Source: Welwitschia mirabilis
Lineage: Eukaryota; Gnetophyta; Gnetopsida; Welwitschiales
DNA length: 27,927 nt
Direction of reading: 5' to 3'
Assembly (NCBI GenBank): GCA_051453625.1
Contig: JBOZIK010000001.1
Location: 72,440,303-72,468,229, forward strand
The position numbers were made by a program, and so were the translations under genes. The notes under the pieces are model-generated. The model made no database searches. It was given only the letters and a program-made list of their open reading frames with translations, and was not told the DNA's origin. Each line of letters begins with the position of its first letter. Positions within the stretch are counted from its first letter, which is position 1. Positions 1 to 7,675 of the stretch are shown here, one piece after another.

Positions 1-15
1 AATGATATTTAGGAG

Positions 16-501
16 TCAACAAAGAAGTAGAAAAGTGTGTTTCCAAGAATGCACTCTACCACAAAGCTCCCTGGTAACTACCAGCTTATCTTCCATGGTA
101 TCTTTGAGAGGCCAAAACTCCTCATAGTGTCCACTTGGAAGATCAGTCAGCTCAGAGATAATATTTATTATCACTCTCATCCTTCTACCCAAAACAAGAA
201 TTTTAAGAGTCCTAGTATCACGATCAAAAGAAGCATTGCAATAAAACATCCTAGTAAGAAAAGGATAAGTTAGACTTGATACACCCAAGAAATGATCCAG
301 ATCTTGATCTCTTAAGAGCTGGATGACTTCTCTAATTTTCCTGAGTTCTGCTATGACTATAGACCACTTCTGATACACAACTTTCTTCTTAAACATATTA
401 GAAAACTTATTAATATCTTCTTTAGACATTCCTTGATAGAAATAGGATGGTTCCCTTGAAGGTGCCTCCTTTGCACTTCTCTTAGAAGAGCTTGTAGCCA
501 T
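16..501 (-). pseudogene. Env-like ORF of the copia element, copy 1 (partial)
   Basis: I chose the ATG at 501 because it aligns with the ATG at 3202 in copy 2; the frame also opens further upstream to 549. The 162 codons from 501 to 16 are open. The visible protein has a short Ser/Lys-rich N-terminus, an SREP-YFYQG block, a basic helix, LLRDQDLDHFL, a YPFLTRMFYCNASF block and RRMRV followed by a DLPSG turn. The layout resembles the plant-specific domain annotated as envelope-like or putative plant transposon protein; its biochemical role is not established. A one-base indel relative to copy 2 near position 32 shifts the frame, so the stop at 16 is probably not the original end. The rest of the ORF lies beyond the window. 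It is less damaged than copy 2. Confidence 0.55.
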
Positions 502-624
502 TTTAAGATCCTTGAAAAAAAAAGAACTGAGAAAAACACTGTATTTCAAAGGAAGAACTCTAAATCTTAAGAGAAAAGCACTAGATCTAAGAGATAGAGA
601 GGGCTAGAACATAATGAAATCAAT

Positions 625-646
625 TTAGGGTTCTATATCTTTTATA
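625..646 (-). promoter_or_regulatory. TATA box plus telo-box-like motif ahead of env-like copy 1
   Basis: On the minus strand CTATAAAAGA (TATAAAA at 646-640) is followed about 8 bases later by AACCCTAA (632-625). The ATG at 501 lies 145 bases from the TATA edge. Copy 2 has the same arrangement at the same spacing. TATA followed by an AACCCTAA (telo-box-like) leader motif is a known plant core-promoter layout. That it drives the env-like ORF is inference. Confidence 0.4.
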
Positions 647-1084
647 GACTAAAGGAAATAGGGTGAATTCGAGAAAGAAATCATGTCCTTCAATTGTAAT
701 TCCACATTATAATCCATTAGGTATGGTTAACCAGTCAAAGTTCTAGTGACCTGTTAAGATGTGAGTTTATAGCACTAAAAGAGGTCCAGATGACCAGGTT
801 TTTAGGCCTGTTAACTGACCACATTCGATTGACCAAGTCATAGATATAATTAACCACCTTACAATTAGCCAAGGGATGGTGACTTAACCTCTAGATTACT
901 TCTATGATTATTAGATTAATTATGAGAACTAAGGGTTTCATCAGAATTTTTAGAGTAACATTTATTTTAATCAAAATTTTTCCTAAAGTCTTGATTTATA
1001 TGGAACAATTTATCAAATGATTTAATATCTAATCTATTAGCAGTATCTATACATTTAGCAAAAAAAATAGAAGCATTTATTTTC

Positions 1085-1400
1085 TCATCCACAATAATGC
1101 ATTTCCATTTATCAAAAATTATTCCATGCCCTTTATCACAAAGTTGACTTATACTTAATAAACATAAAGTACATTGTCAAGATTATGTGACTCCTTTGAT
1201 GCATCTCATACCTTCTATTTTTCTATTTGGTTGTTTCCAAATATGACCATTTCTCTATTTATGTCATTTAAGTTTTGAAATCTTAGTTTATCTCCTAATA
1301 TATGCCTTGAACAATAGTTGTCTAGATATCAGCTATTCATACATGATCCTCTAAAATCTATCTGTGTCACAAAGCTTTGAAGATTATTAGCTTTAACTCA
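1085..1400 (-). pseudogene. Copia protease / GAG-pre-integrase relic, copy 1
   Basis: This is the counterpart of 3755-4090, recognised by base-level similarity and by short protein matches. The protease motif that reads YLDSGC in copy 2 reads YLDNYC here (around 1308-1326), so the catalytic Asp-Ser-Gly is lost; the following residues S-R-H match the usual copia protease context. The pre-integrase part (about 1180-1085) has lost roughly 20 bases compared with copy 2. There is no zinc knuckle because the sequence runs into the gap at 1500 exactly where it would start. It is not functional. Integrase and polymerase do not follow; the env-like ORF comes next, as in copy 2. Confidence 0.6.
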
Positions 1401-1499
1401 CTTAGTCTTATTTGACTTAGGTGGTACATTTTTCTTTGGAATAAACTTAAAAGGTAACATGTTTACATTTTCAAAGAAAAGCATTAATTTTTAAATTTG

Positions 1500-1599
1500 N
1501 NNNNNNNNNNNNNNNNNNNNNNNNNNNNNNNNNNNNNNNNNNNNNNNNNNNNNNNNNNNNNNNNNNNNNNNNNNNNNNNNNNNNNNNNNNNNNNNNNNN
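1500..1599. other. Assembly gap, 100 N
   Basis: A run of exactly 100 N, the usual placeholder for a gap of unknown size. It separates the polypurine-tract-like site of one copia unit from the protease relic of the next. An LTR and gag would be expected there, so the true gap may be much longer. Confidence 0.95.
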
Positions 1600-1603
1600 T
1601 ACA

Positions 1604-1619
1604 TCTTCTCCCCTCCTTT
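1604..1619 (-). other. Putative polypurine tract and start of 3' LTR
   Basis: The minus strand reads AAAGGAGGGGAGAAGA followed by TGTA and then the gap. Copia elements have a purine tract directly before the TG of the 3' LTR, and a TCAAAGGAGG context is common there. A weaker purine run (TCAAAAAGAAGAGA) sits at about 2109-2096. More than one purine tract before the 3' LTR would fit Sireviruses as I recall them. The LTR itself is not visible. Confidence 0.45.
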
Positions 1620-1692
1620 GACATCAATGGCAAATAAATATAAAACTTAGATATATGGCTAGAATTATTAAAAATTATCCTTCCCATATCTT

Positions 1693-1955
1693 GATACCAA
1701 ATGATAAAAATAATAAGCCAAATATTTGATACACATTTAGGCATTTTGAATGGACAAAATTTTGTGTATTTAAATGATACAATTAGATTATTCACAATTT
1801 GAGAAAACATCATAATACCAAATGATAATTCAAAATGTAATCAAAAACACTTATTACAAATATTTCGATTTATTTTCAATTGAGATAACAATTTAATTCT
1901 TCCAAAAACAAGCACATATAATTTTATGCTACAAACTGAGAAATACCAAATGATG
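1693..1955 (-). repeat. Three copies of an ATCATTTGGTAT motif in the 3' non-coding region
   Basis: On the plus strand GATACCAAATGATA (1693-1706), TAATACCAAATGATA (1813-1827) and AAATACCAAATGATG (1941-1955) recur at about 120-130 base spacing. The first 14-mer is identical to the LTR/PBS junction at 5736-5749. The sequence between the copies does not align obviously, so this is not a simple tandem repeat. Around it, a frame on the minus strand is open from 1813 into the gap, but I do not recognise a protein in it. Confidence 0.5.
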
Positions 1956-2167
1956 CAAAGTGATACACAAAGATTGTGCTAAAATAGATAACTGATTTTC
2001 ATTAAGAAATAAACCATTATAAGAATTATAACTAAAAATAAAGAGTGATCATCAAGAACATACATCTGAAAATTAAACAAATAAGCACATAATATATCTC
2101 TTCTTTTTGACAATAAGGGCTAGGAGAGAACACTAAAACATGATTTGAAAGACAAGAAATTTTAATC

Positions 2168-3202
2168 TTATTCTTTCTCTTCTTCTTCCTCCTCTTTAAA
2201 TTCTTCCTTTGAATCTTCTTCATCTTCACTAGTATGAGTAGAACTAGTACCTTCAGTTGAGGTATCTGCAATTTCATATCCAGCTGTAATGAGTGCTTCT
2301 TTCATGTGTATGACGCAGGAATCAATCTATTTCAGATATCAAAGAATCTCATCTGGAGATATTACTTTTGGAGTTTCAGAAGGGGATTTCTTTGAAGAGG
2401 TAAAGATATGCATACAAGAAAAAGTCGCATATCAAATGAGTGACAAAGGCTAAAGAGTCTCTAAAGAAGGATGCAGATTAACATGAAAATGATGAAAGAT
2501 TTTAGTGATAAGTACAAAGTAGGGTAGAGCCCTAGTTCTGTGGTATTCCAACTATGAAGCCATATTTTTTAGCATTATGGCAAAAGCATTAATATAATGC
2601 TTAGTTCCTACCAAATACATTAAATATTCTTTTTAATTGAAGGCCTCATCATGATGGCCAGCTAACAGAAGAAAGTTATAAGTTAAAATCAAATGGATAA
2701 AATAATATTTAGAAGTTAACAAAGAAGTAGATAAAGTATGTTTTCAAGAATGCAATCTACCATAAAGCTCTCCGGTTACTGCTAGTTTGTCTTCCATGGC
2801 ATCTTTAAGAGGAAAAAATTTCTCATAGTCTCCCTTTGGAAGATTAATTAACTTAGAGATAAGGTTTGTAGTCACTCTCATCCTTCTACTCAAAATAAGA
2901 GTTTTCAGAGTCCTGGTATCATGATTAAAAGAAGCATTGCAATAAAACATCCTAGTAATAAAAGGATAGGTAAGACCTGAGAAATCTAAGAAGTGGTCCA
3001 GATCTTGATCTCTCAAGAGCTGGATTACCTCCCCGAGTTCCCTGAGCTTAGATGTAGCTACAGAGTTTTTCTAGCACATAGCTTTCTTCTCAAACTTGTC
3101 AGAGGACTTGATAATGTCTTTTTTAGATATTCCTTGATAGAAGTAGAAGGGTTCCCTTGAAGTAGCCTCTTTTTCACCTTTTCTGAAAGAGTTTAAAGCC
3201 AT
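2168..3202 (-). pseudogene. Env-like ORF of the copia element, copy 2 (full length, stop-filled)
   Basis: From the ATG at 3202 to the TAA at 2168 a single frame can be read for 344 codons with no shift but with eight internal stops. The first is TAG at 3073-3071, codon 44; the second is TGA at 2746-2744. The N-terminal 150 codons align one to one with copy 1, including SREP-YFYQG, LLRDQDLDHFL, YPFITRMFYCNASF and RRMRV. The middle has an aromatic stretch with YFVLITKIFHHFHVNLH. The C-terminus is Ser/Thr-rich and then strongly acidic (EDEEDSKEEFKEEEEEEKE). The position at the 3' side of a copia element matches the env-like ORF of Sireviruses. Function is unknown and this copy is dead. A host-derived or domesticated origin cannot be excluded. 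Confidence 0.6.
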
Positions 3203-3325
3203 TATAAGACCCTTAAAAGAAAGAATATTAAGGAAAACACTGGATCTGGTAGCAAGATCTCTATATCTAGAAAGAAACTCACTAGATCTGAAGGCTTAAA
3301 GTCACTAGAATATAACGAAATCAAG

Positions 3326-3347
3326 TTAGGGTTCTGTCTCTTTTATA
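3326..3347 (-). promoter_or_regulatory. TATA box plus telo-box-like motif ahead of env-like copy 2
   Basis: The minus strand has TTTATAAAAGA (TATAAAA at 3347-3341) and AACCCTAA (3333-3326), 145 bases upstream of the ATG at 3202. Upstream of it (about 3530-3415) lie several GTCGAC-like motifs such as TGGTCGACTGACC. The arrangement is shared with copy 1. Promoter function is inferred from layout only. Confidence 0.4.
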
Positions 3348-3754
3348 AACTAAGGTAAATAGGGTGAATTTAAGAAAGAAATCGGATCCATCGACTATAC
3401 TTCTACACTATAATAGGTCTAGTTGACCGCTTTTTAAAAAAAACATCCAGTCGATTCATCAAGATGAGGGTCTATAGTATTAGAAGGGGTCTGGATGACT
3501 GAGCTCTCAGTTTGGTCGACTGACCACGTCCGCAATTAGCCAAGGGATACTGTAATAACCTCAATATCACTTCTATTATAGTTAAATTAATTATGAGAAC
3601 TAAGGGTTTCATCAGAATTAACATAATAACATTCAATTATATCAAAATCTTTCCTAAAGTTTTGGTTTGCATGGAACGTTTGATTAAATGATTTGATATC
3701 TAATATATAAGCATTATTAATATGTTTTATACTAAAAATAGCAACATTTTTTTC

Positions 3755-4090
3755 TCATTCTCAATAATGCATTTCGATTTATTAAAGATTATTCTATTCC
3801 ATTTATCACAAAGTTGATTAACACTTAACAAATTGTGCTGTAAACCATTCATATAAAGTACATTATCAAAATTATATGACATACCTCCTTTGATGCTTCT
3901 AGTACCTTCTATTTTTGCTATTTGGGTTTTTTAAAAAATGAGTTCTCCTCTGTTTATGCTCTTTAGGTTCTAAAACCTTGATTTATTTACTATCATATAC
4001 ATTAAGCAACCACTATCTAGATATCAATTATTCAAATGTGATCCTCTATAATCTATTTGTGTCACAAAGCTTTGGAGATTATTAGCTTTA
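3755..4090 (-). pseudogene. Copia protease / GAG-pre-integrase relic, copy 2
   Basis: A single frame with a few stops reads through the retroviral-type protease motif YLDSGC (Asp 4017-4015, Ser 4014-4012, Gly 4011-4009), preceded by a TGA (4026-4024) where copia proteases usually have Trp. The pre-integrase segment follows, with VLYMNGLQHNLLSVNQLC. In copia Pol polyproteins the next parts would be the integrase HHCC region and core, reverse transcriptase and RNase H. Here a short frame-shifted tail reaches about 3650 and the spacer of the env-like ORF begins. The protease would have processed Gag-Pol; this copy cannot make product. Confidence 0.75.
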
Positions 4091-4194
4091 ATCCACTTAG
4101 TCTTAATTAACTTAAGTGGTACATTTTTATTTTAAATAAACTTAAAAGGCAATTAGTTCACATTATCAGAAAACAACATTAAATGTCTAACTTT

Positions 4195-5678
4195 GCAAAA
4201 AGATTTAGAATGACCAAATCTACTATAAAAAGTGCATAAAAGATTAGGCACATACTTACTTATTTGGTTTACCTATTTTCATGATATTTATGCACCAAAA
4301 CCAATACTTGATTTGTCTCCATTGGATTTTTTTACTCTAATCATCTATTCCAATTTAGATGAACTATCAGAAAATTTATTTACAAAAAATGAAAAATCAT
4401 TTACCTGAGTAGTTAACTTGATGTTATTGGATTTGAGCACCTTACACTTCTCTTCCACTTTCTCCTTTTCTTTAGTAATGATCTTCACTATTTTGTTTAA
4501 CTCATTGATTCTCTTGGTGAGCTTTTCATACTCTTTATACAGTTCTTGACATGTATCTTCTAGCTTACTTCTTCTTTATCCATCATATCTAAATCATCCA
4601 GTATTAAAATACTGGGCACATTTTGAGTGATGGTACTAAAGCCATGAAAGATAACCTCCTATCTCTGTCTGATCCATGATATGAATATTTTTTCTTATCT
4701 TCATCATCTTCATTATCTTAAGTTACCATGAATGGAGAATTTCTTAACTTTCTATTATCTCTTATAGAGTTAGAAAATTCATTAGCCATATGTTCAAATC
4801 CTTTGCATGAGTATAATTGGATTTCCTTTTCCTTTTCTTGCTCCTTTCTTGTTTTGGATTACTTCTCCTTAAATTCCTATTTGATTCTCCTTCCTTTTTT
4901 CTGTAAAGAAACTTTTTAAATTGCCTGGCTAGAAGAGTCACTTCATTATCATCAAGTTCTTTATCTAATCTGTCTGATCTATAGTTTTCCTATACAAATT
5001 TCAAAGTAATACCTTTTCTTCTATCTTTAGCAAACTTAAGATCATGGATTTATAGGTTACCTTGAAGTTTTTCCAATGCCATGCATTAATGTTTTTTCTT
5101 TCTTTAATGGCTATTATCTTTAGTTTAAATCTCTTAGGTAGGGATCTAAAACTTTCATTACCACTTTTCTTTCCTCTATACGTTCTCTGAGGCTTGCCAT
5201 TGAGTTCACAATATCTATTAATCTAGTAAAGAATTCCTGTAAGGTTTCTTCTTCATCCATATGAATATCTTCAAATTTAGAAATAAGCATTTGAAGTTTT
5301 GCTTATTTAATAGTTGATGTTCCTTCATGTGCACTTCTAGAATATCCCATGCTTATTTAGCATGATTATAGTTCATAATTCTTTTAAATACTTTTGCATG
5401 AACTACCCTAAAAATTATATTAAAAGAACAAGCATCAATGGTGGCTTCTGTTTTGTCTGTGATTGTTCATTGGTCTCGGATTTGGGAACTAAGATAGTAA
5501 TTCCATTTGAATCTGTTTGAGTTATCATAGGCATAATATATCCTTTGTAAATAACTTCCTCTATATTGACATCTAGGAATCTAAGAAAGATTCTCATCCT
5601 AGCTTTCAAATAGACATAGTTTAAATCATCGAACATAGATGGATGACTGGTTGAAAATCCATTGAAAGGGTTACTCAT
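4195..5678 (-). pseudogene. Copia gag relic
   Basis: The start ATG at 5678 opens an 87-codon frame to 5415 with the N-terminal gag block MSNPFNGFSTSHPSMFD, then NYVYLKARMRIFL. This is the start of the plant copia Gag region annotated DUF4219/UBN2. Beyond it the frame shifts, but gag-like words continue: AWDILE near 5355, SLPKRF near 5140, and a lysine/glutamate-rich coiled coil (KEYEKLTKRINELNK) near 4520. The zinc knuckle at 4236-4195 fits C-X2-C-X4-H-X4-C except that the second Cys is Tyr (CTFYSRFGHSKSFC). Gag would form the virus-like particle core. Frameshifts and stops make it non-functional. The PBS lies 53 bases upstream of the ATG. Confidence 0.8.
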
Positions 5679-5730
5679 TTTTAGGGTCTTAATGTTAAGA
5701 TTAGATAAAATTTATTGAAGACTAACCTTA

Positions 5731-5742
5731 GCTCTGATACCA
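5731..5742 (-). other. Primer binding site for initiator-Met tRNA
   Basis: The minus strand reads TGGTATCAGAGC, a perfect match to the common plant copia and gypsy PBS complementary to the 3' end of initiator-Met tRNA. It lies two bases after the CA end of the LTR at 5745. This fixes the direction of the element and the LTR edge. Confidence 0.9.
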
Positions 5743-5744
5743 AA

Positions 5745-6602
5745 TGATAGAATTGAGAACCTAGAGGATGGATAACTATGTTCTTTTAAAAACTTAAGCA
5801 CAAAACTGAAAATAAATCTATCTAAAACATAGCTTGCATATGTAAATAACTAATTTAAGGATGTGCATAAAACAATGGAATTCTAAAAGTAAAGAATCAA
5901 AATTAAAATGAACAAACTACCAATTTTAATGCATGTTGGATTTATAGTGGTTCAAAAACTCTCTTACTCCACTCTTGATAATTAGCTTCTCCTAAGCTAG
6001 ATCTTGGATCTTTATTACTTTATATGTATTTTAGGTTTAAATAAATTTCTTTTCTACACCGTCTGGTCAATCCCACAAAAATCCGGTCGAATCCATGTAG
6101 TATCATGAATTACACAGGTCGCCTAAGAGAGAAATTTAGTTGCCCTAGGTTTTATGTCTCTAAGACTAGTCGACCCTATTCAGGTTCAGTCGACCCCAGT
6201 CCAGTCGATCCCATCCTATGTCTGGTTGACCCTTTATCTCTCAGTCTAGAACTACTATCTGTAGGGTCCTCAAATCTAGTCAACCTCATGAAAATTTGGT
6301 CTACTCCTTGTCATTCGGTTCAAGGAACACTGATTCTTTAGGTTATAAGTTTGTTCGACCCCATCAGAATTTGGTCGATCCCTCTGGGTTTAGTTCATTT
6401 TCCTTTTGATAGATTTAGATGTGGTGGACCCTTTTAGACTCTGGTCAATCCCTTTAAAGGGTAAATCAATTAATTAGATTTCTATTGCATATTTTAATTT
6501 CAACTTTTAACCTATAAAACTCAAACTTTTCTATATAAAAGATACAATATTTACTATACAAGAAATATTAGTTTGATATCAATTCATAAATATAATCCAA
6601 CA
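5745..6602 (-). mobile_element. 5' LTR of the copia element
   Basis: The LTR is 858 bases long, starting TGTTGGATTATA (minus strand, from 6602) and ending TCTATCA at 5745, next to the PBS. The start was chosen because TGTTGGA is a usual copia LTR beginning. The U3 part holds an array of GTCGACC-like motifs (6460-6062). The R/U5 part has a GTGGTTC and CCACTCTTG-type stretch (about 5990-5940) like other plant LTRs. A weak TATA-like site, CATATAAAG, is near 6025. The five bases beyond the start are TTATG on the plus strand; no matching target duplication can be checked because the 3' LTR is not visible. Confidence 0.75.
6062..6460 (-). promoter_or_regulatory. Array of GTCGACC-like palindromic motifs in the LTR
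   Basis: About a dozen variants of GGTCGACCC appear here, several at 15-20 base spacing: GGTCAATCCC (6066), GGTCGAATCC (6083), AGTCGACCC (6168, 6189), AGTCGATCCC (6204), GGTTGACCC (6223), TTCGACCCC (6352), GGTCGATCCC (6372) and GGTCAATCCC (6452). The core GTCGAC is its own reverse complement. Diverged versions occur in the spacers upstream of the env-like ORFs (about 725-850 and 3415-3530). The location in U3 suggests a cis-regulatory role, which is inference. Confidence 0.55.
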
Positions 6603-6634
6603 TTATGATCTTGAGCTATGTAGCTTTTTTAATC

Positions 6635-6644
6635 TATATATATA
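6635..6644 (+). promoter_or_regulatory. TATA-like site followed by a CT-rich leader
   Basis: CTATATATATAG lies about 60 bases upstream of a TTC/TC-rich tract. This layout resembles plant promoters with pyrimidine-rich leaders, but no coding sequence follows, so the assignment is weak. Confidence 0.2.
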
Positions 6645-6700
6645 GATCCTTTCCTCTCTTTTAGAAGGGGATACTTTTCTTTTGTTTTATACAAGTGAAT

Positions 6701-6726
6701 TTCTTCTTCTTCTTCTTCTCCTCGTC

Positions 6727-6767
<41 letters not shown>
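6701..6767 (+). repeat. Compound microsatellite (TTC)n-(TC)n
   Basis: Six TTC units at 6701-6719, an interruption, and then about 19 TC units at 6730-6767. It sits at the start of duplicated copy A, and a (CT)n tract also heads copy B. Confidence 0.95.
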
Positions 6768-6773
<6 letters not shown>

Positions 6774-7336
6774 GTGTCTCACTTGTAAAACTTAGAGCTT
6801 GAAAGCTTAAAACTAAGGAACTCTTGAGCTTGGATCTTTATCATCTTTAACTATCAAGATCTTGCTAATCTTTTCAAGTAATCTTCTTACTCTTATTATT
6901 TATATGATCTCCTTTTTCTATTAGAATGATGTAATATTTCATTATGTAATTATTTATTGCTTTTATGCAATTATCTTATAAAATATTCTCTCTCCTCCTC
7001 TTAGCTCCCACTAAGACATTATAGTGAAATATAAGGGGTCTCTTGTACTTAGTGATGGAGGACTACTACTGCATGATTATGGTCATAACTAGGGTGTTAA
7101 CTTTTTTTTTAAAAAAAATTGTATTCATCTTTATTTTGATATTATATTTTTTAATCTATTATGCATTAGGACCATCTTATTAGTGGAATAGTCTAATCCT
7201 CAAAATTCTCTTTAGGTTAGTACTCTTACATGAAAAATCTCAAGGCTTATAGTAAATGATTTTTTTTTAATTGATTTGATTTTCTTTCTACAATGACTTT
7301 TTTATTTCTATAATTGATTCATATTTTTATAATTGA

Positions 7337-7436
7337 NNNNNNNNNNNNNNNNNNNNNNNNNNNNNNNNNNNNNNNNNNNNNNNNNNNNNNNNNNNNNNNN
7401 NNNNNNNNNNNNNNNNNNNNNNNNNNNNNNNNNNNN
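7337..7436. other. Assembly gap, 100 N, with duplicated flanks
   Basis: The 53 bases before the gap (7284-7336) and the 53 bases after it (7437-7489) are identical. Copy B (about 9235-9300) has this stretch once. The simplest reading is two contig ends that overlap but were not merged. Confidence 0.9.
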
Positions 7437-7675
7437 CTTTCTACAATGACTTTTTTATTTCTATAATTGATTCATATTTTTATAATTGATTCATATTTCT
7501 ATAATTAATTAATTAGTATATCCATTATTTTTCTAATTTGAGATATTACTTAAGTAGTTATAAAAACTTTATCATATATTTGTTATGATGAAAATTAAAT
7601 ATCTAGAATAGAAGCATAGGATAAAACATCATAGCTTATTAATTAGCAGGTATAAATTAGTGAAATGTTTTTTTA

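Larger units (their letters stand above)
2701..4195 (-). repeat. Second copy of a tandem duplication (partner 1-1499)
   Basis: Bases 1-1499 and about 2701-4195 align from end to end at an offset of about 2.70 kb, with scattered substitutions and small indels. Anchors include the env-like ATG (501 and 3202), the TATA box (640-646 and 3341-3347) and the stretch before the zinc knuckle (about 1381-1499 and 4075-4195). Copy 1 is cut by the window edge on one side and by the 100-N gap on the other. Confidence 0.85.
1..6602 (-). mobile_element. Tandem, non-autonomous Sirevirus-like Ty1/copia locus
   Basis: Read on the minus strand, the segment holds an LTR, a PBS for initiator-Met tRNA, gag, a protease/pre-integrase relic, an env-like ORF, polypurine-tract-like sites, a gap, and then a second unit that resumes at the protease relic and ends with another env-like ORF at the window edge. 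The order gag-protease-pre-integrase with an additional ORF downstream is what is known of the Sirevirus (SIRE/Maximus) branch of copia. Integrase core, reverse transcriptase and RNase H are absent from both units. All coding parts carry stops. I infer a tandem array of a deletion derivative; the 100-N gap may hide an LTR and gag of the second unit. Confidence 0.7.

Noticed and set aside
37-273. 78-codon plus-strand frame
   Set aside because: It lies opposite the env-like ORF, which has a full-frame homologue at 2168-3202; the plus frame has no such support.
2168-3202. Reading the in-frame stops as recoded sense codons
   Set aside because: All three stop codons occur, the positions differ from copy 1, and the host appears to be a plant nuclear genome with the standard code. 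Decay is simpler.
6105-6341. 78-codon Pro/Ser-rich plus-strand frame
   Set aside because: It arises from the GTCGACC motif array inside the LTR and has no independent coding evidence.
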